A stretch of 64,000 nt of DNA from Phaseolus vulgaris (taxonomy: Eukaryota > Streptophyta > Magnoliopsida > Fabales > Fabaceae), in assembly GCF_000499845.2 (NCBI RefSeq), contig NC_023750.2:8461082-8525081 (forward strand), in the 5' to 3' direction. A program made the translations under genes and the position numbers. The notes beneath the pieces were generated by a model. It had not been told where the DNA came from and searched no databases. It worked only from the letters and a program-made list of their open reading frames with translations. Shown one piece after another: positions 36,801-49,756 of the stretch. Numbering within the stretch: the first letter of the stretch is position 1; each line of letters starts with the position of its first letter.

Positions 36801-38912
36801 TTCACGGAAGGAATGAAAACTACAAAATTTTTTCCAGCCACTCCCAAGCTTGATGTTAGTGGAAGGAAACCTTCCTCTCAACACTCTGCATTTAACATCA
36901 TGTAGCAGTCCATGTAGCGTAACATTTCTGAATTTCGTTTTCAAAAGATATTCCGCAAATCCACCCCGGAGATCCTTCAACAAAATAAGAGTAAGTATTA
37001 AAGAAAAGCAATAGAATATAAACAAAGAATTTAAAAGAAAGGATTCTTAAAGTTACCAGATAATTTCTTTTGATATTAAAAGAAGATAACTCCATATAAA
37101 AATGTTCAAAGGGACCCTTGGTCAGCGGTTCCCTTCCTTGAACTTCCTTCAAATAACGATTAACACCAATTTCACATATCTCTCCCATAAAAACAGTTAT
37201 TGTGAAACAACTTTGACCCCCATAACGGAAGAGTATAGAGTGGTCACCTTTAAAGCCATAAACGGAACTCAAAGTCGACCATCCATCCAAAATTTCGGGA
37301 GACAATATATCCTGGTTATAATATACTTTGTGGACGTTCCCTGCACTATCTACGAGGGTCCACTCCTTAGAAAGTTCTCCTTGAAACTCAACAGCGAAAG
37401 CACGATCAACATAACCATACTATACATTGTGAAAAATAAAAAAAGTAAACAAAATGCATTGATGAAAAAAGTAGGTATTGAAGAGAACAAAAATAAACTA
37501 CATACTTGCCCGCAAATGTACATTGAACAAAAAAGACCTCGTGTATCAAGTTCATTAATTTCTTCAGCAGAAAAAGCCATCTAAGTTAATAATAAAAAGT
37601 GGAGATTGAATGACTTAGGAAAAGCTAGTATAGAAACGTAGATAAAAGAAAAGAGTAGGATTCTGAGTAATGAAAAGGCAAGTTTCTTACGTATTTATAG
37701 CCAAATATGAGTCGTCACACTTTCATATCCATTGTCTCAAACAACATATTGTTTCAGTTCAAGAAAAATAAGAAATCATTATTTAAAAATAATAAGAGTA
37801 CATAAAAATAATCATTATTTAAATATTTAAAAATAATAAAATAGTCAATCATGAATAGAAAATAAGATAAGTATGTGAACTGTAATTATTGCTACACCAT
37901 TGTATTTGATGACCTTTCAACTTTCCACTGCATTATACAACAGAATACTTGTGTTTCAAGTATCTTATTAAACAAATATTGAAATAATAATTATTACAAT
38001 TTTCTAATTTTTATAACAAATGATAATAATATTAGTAAATAGTATAATTTTATTTACTAATAATTAATATTTATATGAAAAAAAACAAACAATTAACATA
38101 ATTCAAAATAATAATATATCTATATAATTTTGACATATCTAATAATTTAATAGTAAAATGAATAGACTTATAATTTTTACCAAATTTATCTATATATTGA
38201 AATCATTACTTGTTGCCATATCTAAGAGAAATCCCTAGGAAGACTAAAAGTCTACATTGAGAAGAGTGTAGAAGGGATAGAGAACAATCACAGTTCTGAC
38301 ACTTATTTAATGAACATTATTAATTAAAAATAAAATAGTTTACACAAAAAGGTTAGTACAATCAGAAATATAAAATAAGGATTAAAAAGGGTAAAATCAT
38401 TATGATTTATCACAAAAAAATAAATATTAAAAACCACATATCAAACATAAATGTGAAAAATAATTGAATGGGAACAATAATTTTGAACCACGTATAAATA
38501 AATAACTGTTGTAAATCAATATACATACCTGTAATAATAACTCATCTGAAAGCAAAATATTATTGTAATAATCTTAAAAAAAATGGAAGAACAAATATGA
38601 TATACAATTTGATAAGTAATATCTTAAATAATTATAACATTATAACATAATTGACAAACCTGTAGGATTATCTACCTAACATTCTTCCAAAAAATAAATC
38701 ATTATATTAATTAGACACAAACTAACTGAAATTCTTAAGTAGAAGGCAAACTTAACCATAAAGTAATTACGTACATTAAAGATAAGGTACAATGATGAAA
38801 TAAACAATGTTGTGAATAGAAATTAGAAAGGGTTAACAAAATTACAAATACAAACTAAAAATGTGCAAGAGTAAAGAAATACATCAAAATTCATCTTTCA
38901 TAGTACTCCTTT
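33570..38912 (-). repeat. Tandem block, copy 2 (RPA tail, B3 gene, RepHel 5' region)
   Basis: On the minus strand this block starts with sequence like the end of the RPA gene (about 38910-38500). It continues with the intact B3 gene and its flanks, then the RepHel promoter and exon 1, which here run on into the full RepHel gene. Its partner is 38913-43345. The two differ by indels (for example 34330-34760 has no counterpart near 39430), which accounts for the unequal lengths. No other gene is seen in 33894-36692 or 37581-38912. Confidence 0.8.
36693..37580 (-). CDS. Helitron-borne double-B3-like protein, copy 1 (intact, 239 aa)
   Basis: Three exons: 37580-37506, 37419-37057 and 36974-36693, with GT-AG borders (donors gtatgt and gtaact) and phase-0 joins. 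They give 25+121+93 codons without lesions. The middle exon contains EWTLVDSAGNVHKVYYN, a GW and GDHSILFRYGG followed by FTITVF. The third has LGSGWKKFCSFHSF followed by EDDKIIFEC. Both resemble the second half of plant B3 DNA-binding domains (GW..F....L..GD...F). The protein could bind DNA in the nucleus, like REM-type B3 proteins. This is inferred from fold signatures; the first B3 half is weak. It lies between the RPA and RepHel genes in the same orientation. The two paralogues at 41438 and 48473 are damaged. Confidence 0.7.
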
Positions 38913-39222
38913 TTCAAGCTAAAATGGTTATTCGAATTAATGGTATTCCATTTTGAATGACATGAGGTGGAAATAACAACAGAAGTACAATTTATGATGT
39001 TATAATTTAAAATAAGTTGGATTTATTTAGGGAAAACAGAACAACAGCATACAGGAATGTTTCAAGTATTATGTATCATAAATTGTTTGTTCATTATTGT
39101 GGCTAACAAATAATATTTACGAATAAGAACTACGCTCAAGTGCATTTTCAGAAAGCCAATGAAGAACATATATGACTCAAGAACCATAAATAAAAAGATA
39201 GATGAATTTCTTGATACATTAC

Positions 39223-39286
39223 CGTTTGACTGAGAATGGGAACCAAATTCGTTTCTTGTAGTAACCTTTGGCATCACTTCCTCCAT
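39223..39286 (-). pseudogene. Orphan duplicate of RepHel exon 1
   Basis: The 64-bp exon starts MEEVMPKVTTRNEFGSHSQ and ends at the same GTAATG donor as the real exon 1 at 33893-33830 (MEQLRPKFTTTNGVGSHSQ). The downstream exons are missing, because the tandem-block junction lies about 300 bp further on. It would supply a second copy of the RepHel promoter with no gene behind it. Confidence 0.8.
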
Positions 39287-41437
39287 AACTTCAGAGAGTA
39301 TTGTACTGAGAACAAACTATTTTTGTGCATACAAATCCTATATTATTATAATTATTAAAAAAAGGTACCTTTCAAAGGGAAAAAAATTGTTGCATTCTTG
39401 TCCATCATTTCCAAATATAACCTAATTATAAAATAATAATAAGAAAAGGAAGTCGTGCAAGAAACCCTAAAATTTGTCAACGATCCACAAAAGCTCACCT
39501 TTTACTTACATTGTCGGTTTCCATGAATGTGCATTCATTGTCTGTAATGACTAATTCCAGAAAAGAGATATCAACAAACAAAAATAATTGATAAGTAAAT
39601 CGTAAATAAAATATGGATGATTTTTTTAATAAAATGCTTTAACCTGAAATCTATGACCTAAATGCATGTCAAAAGCATAACTTTAATTATCATTTCTGTG
39701 AATAATCAACAAAGAAGGAAAATTAATTTCATTTCCGAAATCATGAATCCCTCTAAAGTAGGTATGAATACTAAATTCCTTATTCTCATGTGAATAAAAG
39801 AGAAATATACTTCTTATGTTCTAGATCTCAAGAATAAAGAAATAAGAAAGTACATATGAAAAATAAAACTCTCCAGATTCTGCCAAAATGGAGAAAGGAA
39901 GTAAAGCAATCTGAAGAAAATGATGAAAGCACTGAAAGCACAGACGTTTGCAACTAAGTGTCTTTTTCTGTTGGAAAAAAAAAAACTTTGCATTGAATAT
40001 GGACATTCCAAGAAATGAAAACTGAACAAAAAAATTAGGAATTAGGCTTAGGAGACCGACCCTTAGTTTATTTTTTGTTTCCAGAGAGTTCCATAGTTCT
40101 AAGGTCTTAACGTTTTATTATTATTATTATTTTAAGTGAAATAAGTTAGAGATTAATTCTATTTTAATTTTAAAATTAGAAAATTGTATTAATTTTGATT
40201 TGATGTTGATGGTAAGTTTTGATAATTTTTATACTTCTATAATATTATTATAAATTATTATAAATTTTGGAAATAAATTTAAAAACTAATTTCTTCATCT
40301 AATTCAAATTCGAATTTCAGACAATAATTCAAGATTTAAACAATAACATTTCTTACACAATTTACTATATTTAATAATCATAATAACAATTAAAATTAAG
40401 ATATATTACAAATAGTTGATAAAGACAATTTGACTTCAAATGTGAATAATTGAAATTCAAATTAAATATAGTATATAAACATTAAAAAATTGATGATTAG
40501 ACAACATTAGCTTACAATGTAAACAATACAGGTACTGTAAAAGAAAAAAAGAACTAATTTATTGTCCCCATATAACATTTACATTACAGCAATTTCCTAA
40601 TTTGAGATTACAATGAAAATGATATAATTAAATTGGATTGTTGCCACAAACTTCACCATGTAGGTACAACTTCACTTAAAAGATCATGCACTTCTTTCTC
40701 CAACTTCATAAAAGTATGTAAAAAGTATAACTAATGACATAATAGAAATAGAAATAAAAATAAATTTAAAGTAAAACTCATAAAAGGGAAATGTGTGTTT
40801 CTTAACAGAAACATGTTTTAGGTGAAAAACATATTAAATTATGCAACCACCTTCTTTGAAATAATTTGAAATCAAATCAAATATATGAAATATATAATGA
40901 CAAATGGACAAATATTAATATTAATACAATGAAATAGTGCTTATACATAGAAAAAGAAATTTAAAAAACCATATAAGAGAAGTCAAAATGTATGCCAAGA
41001 CAATTCAAAACGATCTTAGGATTTAATAATTAATAATGAACAATATAATCAAAATCATCATTCCACAATATATTAAAAAAAATGAATAACAGGTAAAAAA
41101 GAATGAAAGTTTTGTGAGTTTAATGTACTGGCAACTGTTTTAGTGGTAAGCATATGTAACAATGCTAACACATTATACACAAGCCTGATAATGAATGAAA
41201 GTTTAAAGTAAAACATAAAACAAATAAAAATGAAACAAATCAGATAAAGCATAAACATAATAAAATCCAAATAAACATAAACATTAATAACAACAAATTG
41301 TTCTGGTGTCCAAAAAAGAGAAACCTTAAAACCAACTTGGAAAGATAAAAAGTAAAAATGTTAACTAAACAACAAAAAGTAAATAGTTCTTATCCTTTCA
41401 AAACAACAGAAAGTAGTATCCCAAACCATTAACAAAT

Positions 41438-42322
41438 CTAATTATAGAGTGTGGTCTGTCTTTTGTAGTGACATATCTTGACTTGCAGAACCCTAATATT
41501 AGAAAGAGACATCATCATATGACATTCAAATATAATTTTATCATCTTCACGGAAGGAATGAAGACTGCAAAAAATTTTCCAGCCCCTGCCAAGCTTGATG
41601 TTTGTGCAAGGAAATCTTGCTCTTAGGACTTTGCATTTAACATCGTGTACTGGTCCATGTAGCATAACGTATTTGAATCTCGTTTGCCGAAGATATTCCG
41701 CAAGTCCACCACGCAAATCCTTCAACAACATGAGACAGTATTGAAAAAAAAGCAATACAATATAAAACAAAGATTTAAAATAAAAGATTCTTAAACTGAC
41801 CACATAATTTCTTTTGATCTAAAAAGAAGACAACTCCATGTAAAAATTTTCAAAGGGACCCTTGGTCAGCGGTTCCCTTCCTTGAACATCCTTCAAATAA
41901 CTATTAACACCAATTTCACAGATCTCTCCCATAAAAACAATTATTTTGAAAAAACTTTGACTCGCGTAACGGAAGAGTATAAAATGGTTGCCTTTAAAGC
42001 CATAAATGGAACTCAAAGTCGACCATCCATCCAATATCTGGGGAGACAGTATATCCTTGTTATAATATACTTTATGCAAGTTCCCTGCACTATCTGCGAG
42101 GGTCCACTCCTTAGAAAGTTCTGATTGAAACTCAACAGCGAATGCACGATCAACATAACCATTCTATCCATTATGAAAAATAAAAGTCAATAAAATGCAT
42201 TGATAAAAAAAAGAGTAGGTATTGAAGAAAAGAAATGAACTTCTTACTTTCCCGCGGATGTACATTGATGAAAAAAGAGCTCGTGTATCAAGTTTCATAA
42301 TTTCTTCAGCACAAAAATCCAT
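41438..42322 (-). pseudogene. Helitron-borne double-B3-like gene, copy 2 (nonsense)
   Basis: Same three-exon layout as copy 1: 42322-42248 (25 codons), 42163-41801 and 41719-41438. The middle exon keeps EWTLADSAGNLHKVYYN and ILFRYASQSFF. A TAG at 41817-41819 ends the frame a few codons before the exon end (after MELSSF), where copy 1 has AAT. The third exon is open and keeps LGRGWKIFCSLHSF and EDDKIIFEC. A truncated product would hold only the first B3-like half. Confidence 0.8.
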
Positions 42323-43359
42323 CGAAGTGAATAATAGATAGTGGACAATGAAGGAAGTAGGGAATAGTAAGATAGGAACGTAGAAAGAACAAAAGAGTAG
42401 GATTCTGAGTGAACAAAAGCCAAGTGTCTTACGTATTTATAGCCAAATATCAGTCGTGACCCTTTGATATCCATTGACCCTTTTATATCCATTGTCTCAA
42501 ACAACATGACGTTTCAGTTGAAACAATATATTTAATAATAAAGAGAGGAATAGATAATTAATAATTAATAATGAATAATAATACTAAATAATAATAAAAA
42601 ATTGATTATTTAGAAAGGAAAAAAAATACTGAATCATGAATAAAAGATAAAAAAATTACCTGTATATATTATATATATTATATTATATATTATATTGAAA
42701 TAATAAATTGCTGCCATATCTAAGAGAAATACCTAGGAAGATTAAAAGACAACATTGAAAAGAGTGTATAAGAGATAGATAAAGGCCACAATTCTGACAG
42801 CTATTTAATAGACCTTATTAATTAAAAATAAGTTAGTTTAAACAAATTTAGATGAGTAGAATGAGAAATATATTATATTATATGGTTTAAAAAACCTAAA
42901 ATGATATGACTTCTCAAAAAAAAAAAACTATTAAAACAACATATATAAAAAGGGTGTTTATAAAATATACATACTTGTAATAATACATCCTCTGAAAGCA
43001 AAAAATTATTGCAATAAACTTCAAAAGAAATAGAAGAAACAGATCAAATATAGAAGTTGATAAGTAATATCTGGAATAATTATAAATTTATAAAATAATT
43101 CACAAACCTGTAAGTTTTGTGCCGAACATTCTTCCAAAAAATAAGTCATTATAGTAATTACACAAAAACTGTTTAACATTTTTTAACTATAACGTAACGT
43201 AATTACGTAACAGAAGGATAACGTCGAATAATGAATTCAACAATATTAAATAAACAGACTCAAAATGTACTGATACATCATAAAATATTCTGAATAGAAA
43301 TTAAAAATAGTCATAGAAATGTCCAACACTGATAGAAATACATCAAAAAAAATCATCAT

Positions 43360-45813
43360 TCATAAAACTCCCTTTTCGATCTTGATATTTTTCCTTAATA
43401 CCCTTAATGGAACATCATCATCGGCTGTGTGTGATGGTGAAGCAAAATCTCTTTTAAGTCCAGGAGGAACGACTTCAACACTTAACTGACTGTCACTCGC
43501 TATGTCAACAATTTCAGAATACAATTCAACAACTTCATTGGCAAATTTTTTAAACAAATCCTGCAACATGAAGTACAAATATTAGTAAGATTTTTTATTT
43601 TTAAACTAATTATTTAAATATTAAATGCCTGAGGAACTTCTACAAAGGAATCGTCTTGTTCGACATCTTTAATACTGCATAGTCTTTTCTTCTGAGATTG
43701 AAGTTCCTTGACAACATAAAAATTAAAGTAAAAGATATAAATAATTCTTTTAGAAATAAAATGCAACACAAAATATAATAAAATAAAATAAAAATACATA
43801 CCGAACTTTCAGAACCACCATTAGAAAATATTTGGATAATACTGTCATCAATACAAATTTTTTTGACATGGAATGATTGATCAAACCTGTTAGATTGATC
43901 TTTAACACAACCAACTTTAAACAACACAATTTTGTCTATCAAAAGACCAAATTCTTTGGGTAGTACACCAGAGTCAGTGTTCTAGAAATTAAAAAGAAGA
44001 GTAAAATATTACTATATTAATTTATACAATAACATTTTCATATATGCATCAATAGACATAACATAAGCACTATTGGAAAATTACCTTGTCATTACTTTCA
44101 AATAATTCCGCACAAGATTTATTTATCAGTGTAGTTGCATCTCTGTCAAAAAGAACAAAAGTGGTGGAGTCTGTTTCATCCATTACTCGCACCTTCAGCT
44201 TATACCTGAAATATAAAATATAAAGAAAACATTAAGAAATATAATATAATAGATTTTACTAATATAGAAAGTAATGAACAGAAAATTATGGCGTTTACAA
44301 AGAATACCTTGGTTGCACTTTCATAACATGCTTATTACATTTTTCACACAAAAAACATCTTTGAATCCGGGTAAACGGCTTTATTGCATAATCAAGCCGT
44401 GTACCACCATTCATCATTAGCTACAATATGTTTTATAGTAGCTAAAACAACAAAAGTGCTTTCCTGAAAACAAAAACAGGTTCTGCAGTTAAGAATACAT
44501 AATTGATTTAATTAAATTTTGCTAAAAAAATATAATTATACCTCCTTGCAATCTTTCAGGCCTTGAATAGTGTTTCTTGGAATGAAGTGGATAAATTCAT
44601 CATCAACATTCTGTTTTGCAGAATCACACAACTGACTGAGTCCTTGAGTAGGAGAATTTGTATTTTCCATCATCCTACAAATGTTAAACTTGTAGTTAGA
44701 ATGTGTCATAATTTTCAAGTAATGAGTGACAAAAGTACGTATTGAAGTAACCTTTTCTTAAGTTCGTTTGCTTCTTTAGACTAAAAGTTAAATTTTAATT
44801 TCGTACAATCCAAGCAGTTTTGTAGGCAAACCTTGTCTACAATCAAAATAAAATACATTAGGTTATAAGTACATAAATTTAAGTAGAATAATAAAAAAAA
44901 TAAGTTACAGTTGCATGAGTAAACATACCCTGGAAAATCTTGACTTTAGCAAATTGCACACTGATGACCACATTTTGCAACTCTCCAGATGACAAAAAGG
45001 CATTCAGCTCATCAACGTAATTGCCAAATAAAGTACACTCCATGCGCAAGCTGTTGTAAATAAAATTTGAATTGTTTAAAACAAATTTTCGAATGGTTGA
45101 ACTACAAAATTTTAGCTTACCCATTAGCTTCAATGGAAATCACATTTAACTTAGTTGATGAGCCTGTTCTATTAATCTCCCTCTCAGTGCCTACACCAGT
45201 CAGTAAACCAATAACATCTGGAAGAAGAAAATTATGTAAGCACATATGGAAACAAATATGTTGAACCAAAACCATTATAAGTAAACTTACCAACTAAATA
45301 ATCAGTATCAAAACCAGGGGCTCTTATCACAGACATTGGGGTGTACCGAGGTATTGCACATGATACCAGTTCATTTCCTACATAGGTTACCTTAGTTCCA
45401 AACTGGAAATTAATCTTGTACTTGTGACGGGTTGTTCTATAAGATCATGAATTAGTTGTCACACTAAAGAAATTGAAAGAATAAACCTTATCCTCAAAAA
45501 ATATGATTTTGAAATTTATAAATTAGTGTTTTTCTAACAGAAACATGAATTCTATCACCCTGGAAAAGAAGAATCAAGATTAAACATGATTAGAATAATT
45601 GATATTAATATTTAGATCAAACCAATAACGAAAGAAAATGATAAAACAGTTCACCTCTTTATCTTGAATCACCATTTCCATTGAGAATGGAAACTTGCTT
45701 TTCTTGAAGTCCGACACAAACCACAATCGAATCACTTTTGCTATTAGAATCCAATTTTCATTCTCTGGATTGATATCTTTGATTGAATTTGTATTTTGTC
45801 TTAACAAAGACAT
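43360..45813 (-). pseudogene. RPA70-like ssDNA-binding protein gene of the Helitron
   Basis: The ATG at 45813 opens MSLLRQNTNSIKDINPENEN and a first OB-fold exon ending at 45655 (IQDKE|gtgaac). Later exons read GDRIHVSVRKTLIYKF, TTRHKYKINFQFGTKVTYVG, SVIRAPGFDTDYLV|DVIGLLTGVG and LRMECTLFGNYVDELNAFL. This series is typical of plant replication protein A 70-kDa-like proteins encoded in Helitrons. C-terminal exons contain GVLPKEFG-like text and DDDVPLRVLRKNIK, ending at 43360. An extra base in the A-run near 45497 shifts the frame, and TGA at 45445-45447 interrupts the segment before YRTTRHKYK. A role in binding single-stranded transposition intermediates is inferred for the family. This copy is damaged. 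Confidence 0.8.
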
Positions 45814-45829
45814 TGTAAGATATTCCTTT

Positions 45830-47334
45830 TAAGAAGAAGGAAAATGCAGACTGCAAATGCTGATGCTAAATGAGATTCCAACATACCACGCATCTATTTA
45901 TAGAGAAGGATTGGTGCTTAATTATTTTGAAAAAGTAAAAAATAAGTAAAGTATAGATTTCAAAATGAGTACGAATAGTAAGAAAAAGAATCAATGATGA
46001 TTGATTTATACAATGTTTCACGAAAAGGAAAAGATTTTTGAAATAATCAAACCATAAAATAGTCTAATACATACGATAACGTTAACATTGTGATAAAATT
46101 CTTAACTTTTAGGTCTAGGAAACAAAATTGCTTTTCCACTCAAAAGAACATCATTCTACTTTAAGCATTAAAATTAATGAAAATGTTGTTTGACTTTAGA
46201 AAGAGAAAAATGTTGCGAAGAGACTTTCACAGACATCTATCTATAAAAAATGACGTTATACAAACCGACGTACATGCAATATGTAAAACAGATGAAAACC
46301 AAAGTTCAAAAATTGGTCCATTTACATAAAGATGTTCCAAAAATAGGAACTTCACATGCTTTTTTTTGCAGATTTGAAAAAGACCTTTTCTGGTTTACAA
46401 AAAAAAGGAACCCTTGCTTTGAAAACCTATCTATAAAACACAGATTGAAAGCTTACAAAATTGATACTACGAAGATTGAGAATGTAAGTTTCATGAAGAA
46501 GGTAAAATGTCATAAATCTATACATAATCGTACAAAAGAACGAAAAAATCGTACCTGGGGGTTCATATAACTTGCAATCAGTTTCAAAAACATGGAAAAA
46601 AGGGAACCCTATGAAAAGGTTTAACACAGTTTGGGAAAAAATCAGTATGCTAAGCAAAACATTCACAGTAAAAATTCCAACAAAAGGTAACGTGGGGTTT
46701 AGGAAAGGACGAAGTTCTTACCAATTTCATTTCATGATACAGTATTGATTTCCCATGCATACAAAAGAACGAAAAAATCTTACCTTGGGGTTCATATATC
46801 GTGGATTGAGATTCGCAAACATGGAAAAAAAAGGAAAACCTATCAAAGTAGCGGTGGCTGGGGCAGAGCATATGTGATGGAGCAAAGCAAATGTGATGAA
46901 AAAATAATACAAAATGGAAGAGAGGTTGTGAGTTTAGGTAATTGCATCTTTTAAGAAAATCCTTGTATCAGCTGCAATAAAAATCAATTCTTTAAATTTC
47001 ATTAATATTTTTAAAATATTATTAAAGAATTTATTATAAATTTTTTTATTATAGAACCTGTGTAAAGTATAATAGAACCTGTGTAAAATAATTTAAAAAT
47101 GAAAAAAATAGGTCATTTGTGAAGAATGAAAAAAACCTTACACCCTCTCCCTCATCCAGTCTCCCACTGTCAAAATCATGGAAAGAAACAACAAAAACAA
47201 TCCCTCCCTCCTCAAACTTAATTGTTGATGGACAAACTTGATTTTTGATGGACTTTTAGACAAAATTGATTTGAAATTAACTTTACAGACTTAATCCTTC
47301 ATTTGTTTAAATAGCATTACAATTACATTATTTT
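45830..47334 (-). other. Helitron spacer with duplicated 5'-exon-like pieces
   Basis: 46105-46205 matches the RepHel upstream region at 34435-34540, a trace of an older duplication. Two further related segments (46535-46620 and 46760-46850) each contain a minus-strand ATG, a MNPK or MNPQ peptide and a GT donor, preceded by 'cgaaaaaatc'. They look like copies of a first exon without the rest. No complete gene is seen, and the 46250-46570 plus frame is not recognised. Confidence 0.5.
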
Positions 47335-48180
47335 TTGTATTTGAATTCATTTTCAAGTTTAATATTTTCATTAATTATTAAAATGGAATATTGCTATTTT
47401 TAACTTTGTTAAATAATTATTTAATACTATTAAACAATTTTCAATTTGTCTTATTTTACAATATTTCTATTTGAATTCATTTTCAAGTTAAATATTCTAT
47501 AGGTTGATGTTGATATTATTTGATATTATTTTTTTTATTTGAATTCATTTTCAAGTTTAATATTTTCATTAATTTAAAAAATGGAATATTGCTATTTTTA
47601 ACTTTATTAAATAATTATTTAATTATTTAATACTATTAAACAATTTTCAATGTCTTATTTTACAATATTTCTATTTGAATTCATTTTCAAGTTAAATATT
47701 CTATATGTTGATGTTGATATTATTTGATATTATTCATATATATTATTAATATTATTATATTATTTTTTGTATTTGAATTCATTTTCAAGTTTAATATTTT
47801 CATTAATTAATTTAAAAAATGGAATATTGTTATTTTTAACTTTGTTAAATAATTATTTAATACTACTAAACAATTTTCAATTTGTCTTATTTTACAATAT
47901 TTTCTATTTGAATTCATTGTCAAGTTTAATATTCTATATTCTATATGTTGATATTATTTGATATTATTCATATATTATTATACTCCATTTTTCATTATTT
48001 TAAATATTAAAAAAATGGAATATTGCGATTTTCAAAATTGATAAATCAATATTTCATGCTTTTCAACATTTTTCAATTTGTATTTTTTTAAATAAAGTAA
48101 AAAAATATAATTTGTATTTGAATTCATTTAAAAAATGGAATATTGTTATTTTCAACTTTGTTAAATAATTAATTTGGGAT
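47335..48180. repeat. AT-rich tandem repeat, ~200-230 bp unit, 3-4 copies
   Basis: 'tttgaattcattttcaag' recurs near 47340, 47538 and 47771, with a last partial copy near 48117. Each is followed by a 'aatggaatattgctattttt' stretch and a 'ttaaataattatttaatac' stretch. Unit spacing is about 198 and 233 bp. It separates B3 copy 3 from the RPA region. Confidence 0.85.
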
Positions 48181-48472
48181 AATGAATGAACAATCTAAGA
48201 CGTGCATCCTGTAGTGAACGAATACAACGAAAAATAAAGTAAATTAAGAAAAATTAAGTAATAATTAACAAATACTTAACAATTAACAAACAAAATTAAA
48301 TATTTGTCTTCGTTTAAAAACAACGACTAGAAAGGTTTAGCCTAAAAGCATAACAAAAAACTTAAAAGACATGTTAACATAAAAAATTGTCCTCAAAACT
48401 TGTCATCAACAGCAAAACCCTGATATGAGAAGATGGGTTCCTGCTATCGCATTCAAAGATAATTTTCTGGCC

Positions 48473-49255
48473 TTAACGAAAAGAATGACGACGACAAAAA
48501 TTCTTCCAGCCGCTACCAATTTTGATGGTTCTATAAGGAAACCTTCCTTTTAAAACCTTGCATTCAACATCCTTCAATAGTCCTTGAAGCATAACCGTTT
48601 TGAATCTACCTTGGCGAAGATATTCAGAAAATCCAGGAAGTATACCCTTCAATAAAATCAAAATAGTAAGTAAACAAAAAGAATACAATATAGTAGTCAT
48701 GTCAAAAAAATCAATGATAAACTCACCAGAGAACTTGAATTTAAGTCTACCGGAGTCAAATTCATGGAAAAATGGTGAAAGGGACCAATGGTCAACGGTT
48801 CCCTCCCTTCAACTTCTTCCAAATAACGATTGAAATAAATTTCAGGGACATCTTCCATATAAACGGTTATATGAAAAGTGTTTTGGCCTACATAACGGAA
48901 TAAGATAGTGTGATCCCCTTCAAACCCATAAAAATTAGCCAAAATCCACCACCCTGTCATGATTTCTGGCGACAACAAATCTTGGTTATATTCTACTATA
49001 TGTACATTCCCTGCGCTATCTGCAAGGGTCCACTCTTCACCAAGTTCTTTTTGAAACTCAATAGCAAATGCCCGATCAACATACCCAAGCTAGAAATTTT
49101 GAAAAAAAGAAATAAATTAAGCAACTGTAGAAAATGTATAAAAGTAAAAAGTTAAGAAAATACCGACAAAAAATATATACTTCACCGCGGATGTTCATTG
49201 AACAAAAAAGACCTCGTGTGTCAAGTTTAACAATTTCTTCAGCAGTGGGCGCCAT
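48473..49255 (-). pseudogene. Helitron-borne double-B3-like gene, copy 3 (truncated)
   Basis: Exons 49255-49181, 49089-48727 and 48646-48473 have the same lengths and phases as the first two exons of copy 1. The text includes EWTLADSAGNVHIVEYN, GDHTILFRYVGQNTFHITVY and IGSGWKNFCRRHSF. A TAA at 48473-48475 stops the frame right after HSFR, removing about 23-30 codons including the FEC strand of the second B3-like domain (the homologous sequence continues beyond the stop). It is more diverged from copies 1 and 2 than they are from each other, so it represents an older duplication. Confidence 0.75.
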
Positions 49256-49756
49256 GACAGTGAATAATAGAACAACAGAAGTAAGGAAGTGGGAAAGAAA
49301 GTAGGACTTTGAATAATAAATGAATGGCTTTAAATCAGGGTTTAAAGAATACAAAAAGGTTACAATATATAATATAATATAACAAATAATGATTACTTGT
49401 TGCAGTAAATCTGGAAAGAAGATATTATGATCTTGAAAGTAGTGTATAAAGCACAATACTGTCACAATATATGGGAAAACCAAAATGGGCACAGTATATA
49501 TTAAAAATTACTATAAAGAAAAGAGAAGCATCCAGAATATAATTAATAACAATAATAATATATGATAATGATTACTTGACAAAGAACAAAGAATACAAAC
49601 GGTGTCAGTATAAAATAATATATAAAAAAATAAAATTTATCAGAATCTCTTTACTTTAATGTTCGCATAATGATTACTTACTGCAAGAAATATTTAAAAA
49701 AACAGCATTGAAAAAATAAATTAATATGTTGAAGGCAGTGTATATCTGAGAAATGT

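Larger units (their letters stand above)
38913..43345 (-). repeat. Tandem block, copy 1 (RPA tail, B3 gene, RepHel head)
   Basis: It runs from the 3' tail of the RPA gene through the B3 copy 2 gene to a RepHel promoter and first exon. At about 38912 it breaks off inside RepHel intron 1 and is fused to the next RPA tail. The junction is visible as 'atagtactcctttt' against 'tcaagctaaaatgg'. Matching landmarks are 42715-42840 with 38210-38330, and 41110-41200 with 36400-36480. Non-coding intervals 39287-41437 and 42323-43345 hold only this duplicated flank. Confidence 0.8.

Noticed and set aside
38500..43360. A second complete RPA gene between the B3 copies
   Set aside because: Only the 3' tail of the RPA gene is duplicated near 38.5-38.9 kb; no OB-fold exons are present there.
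45445..45557. An intron explaining the RPA frame break
   Set aside because: An acceptor-like 'ttatag' exists before the TTRHKYK codons, but the interrupted text (EDKVYSFNFFSVTTNS, then SYR) still resembles coding sequence of the family. A frameshift plus a stop fits better.
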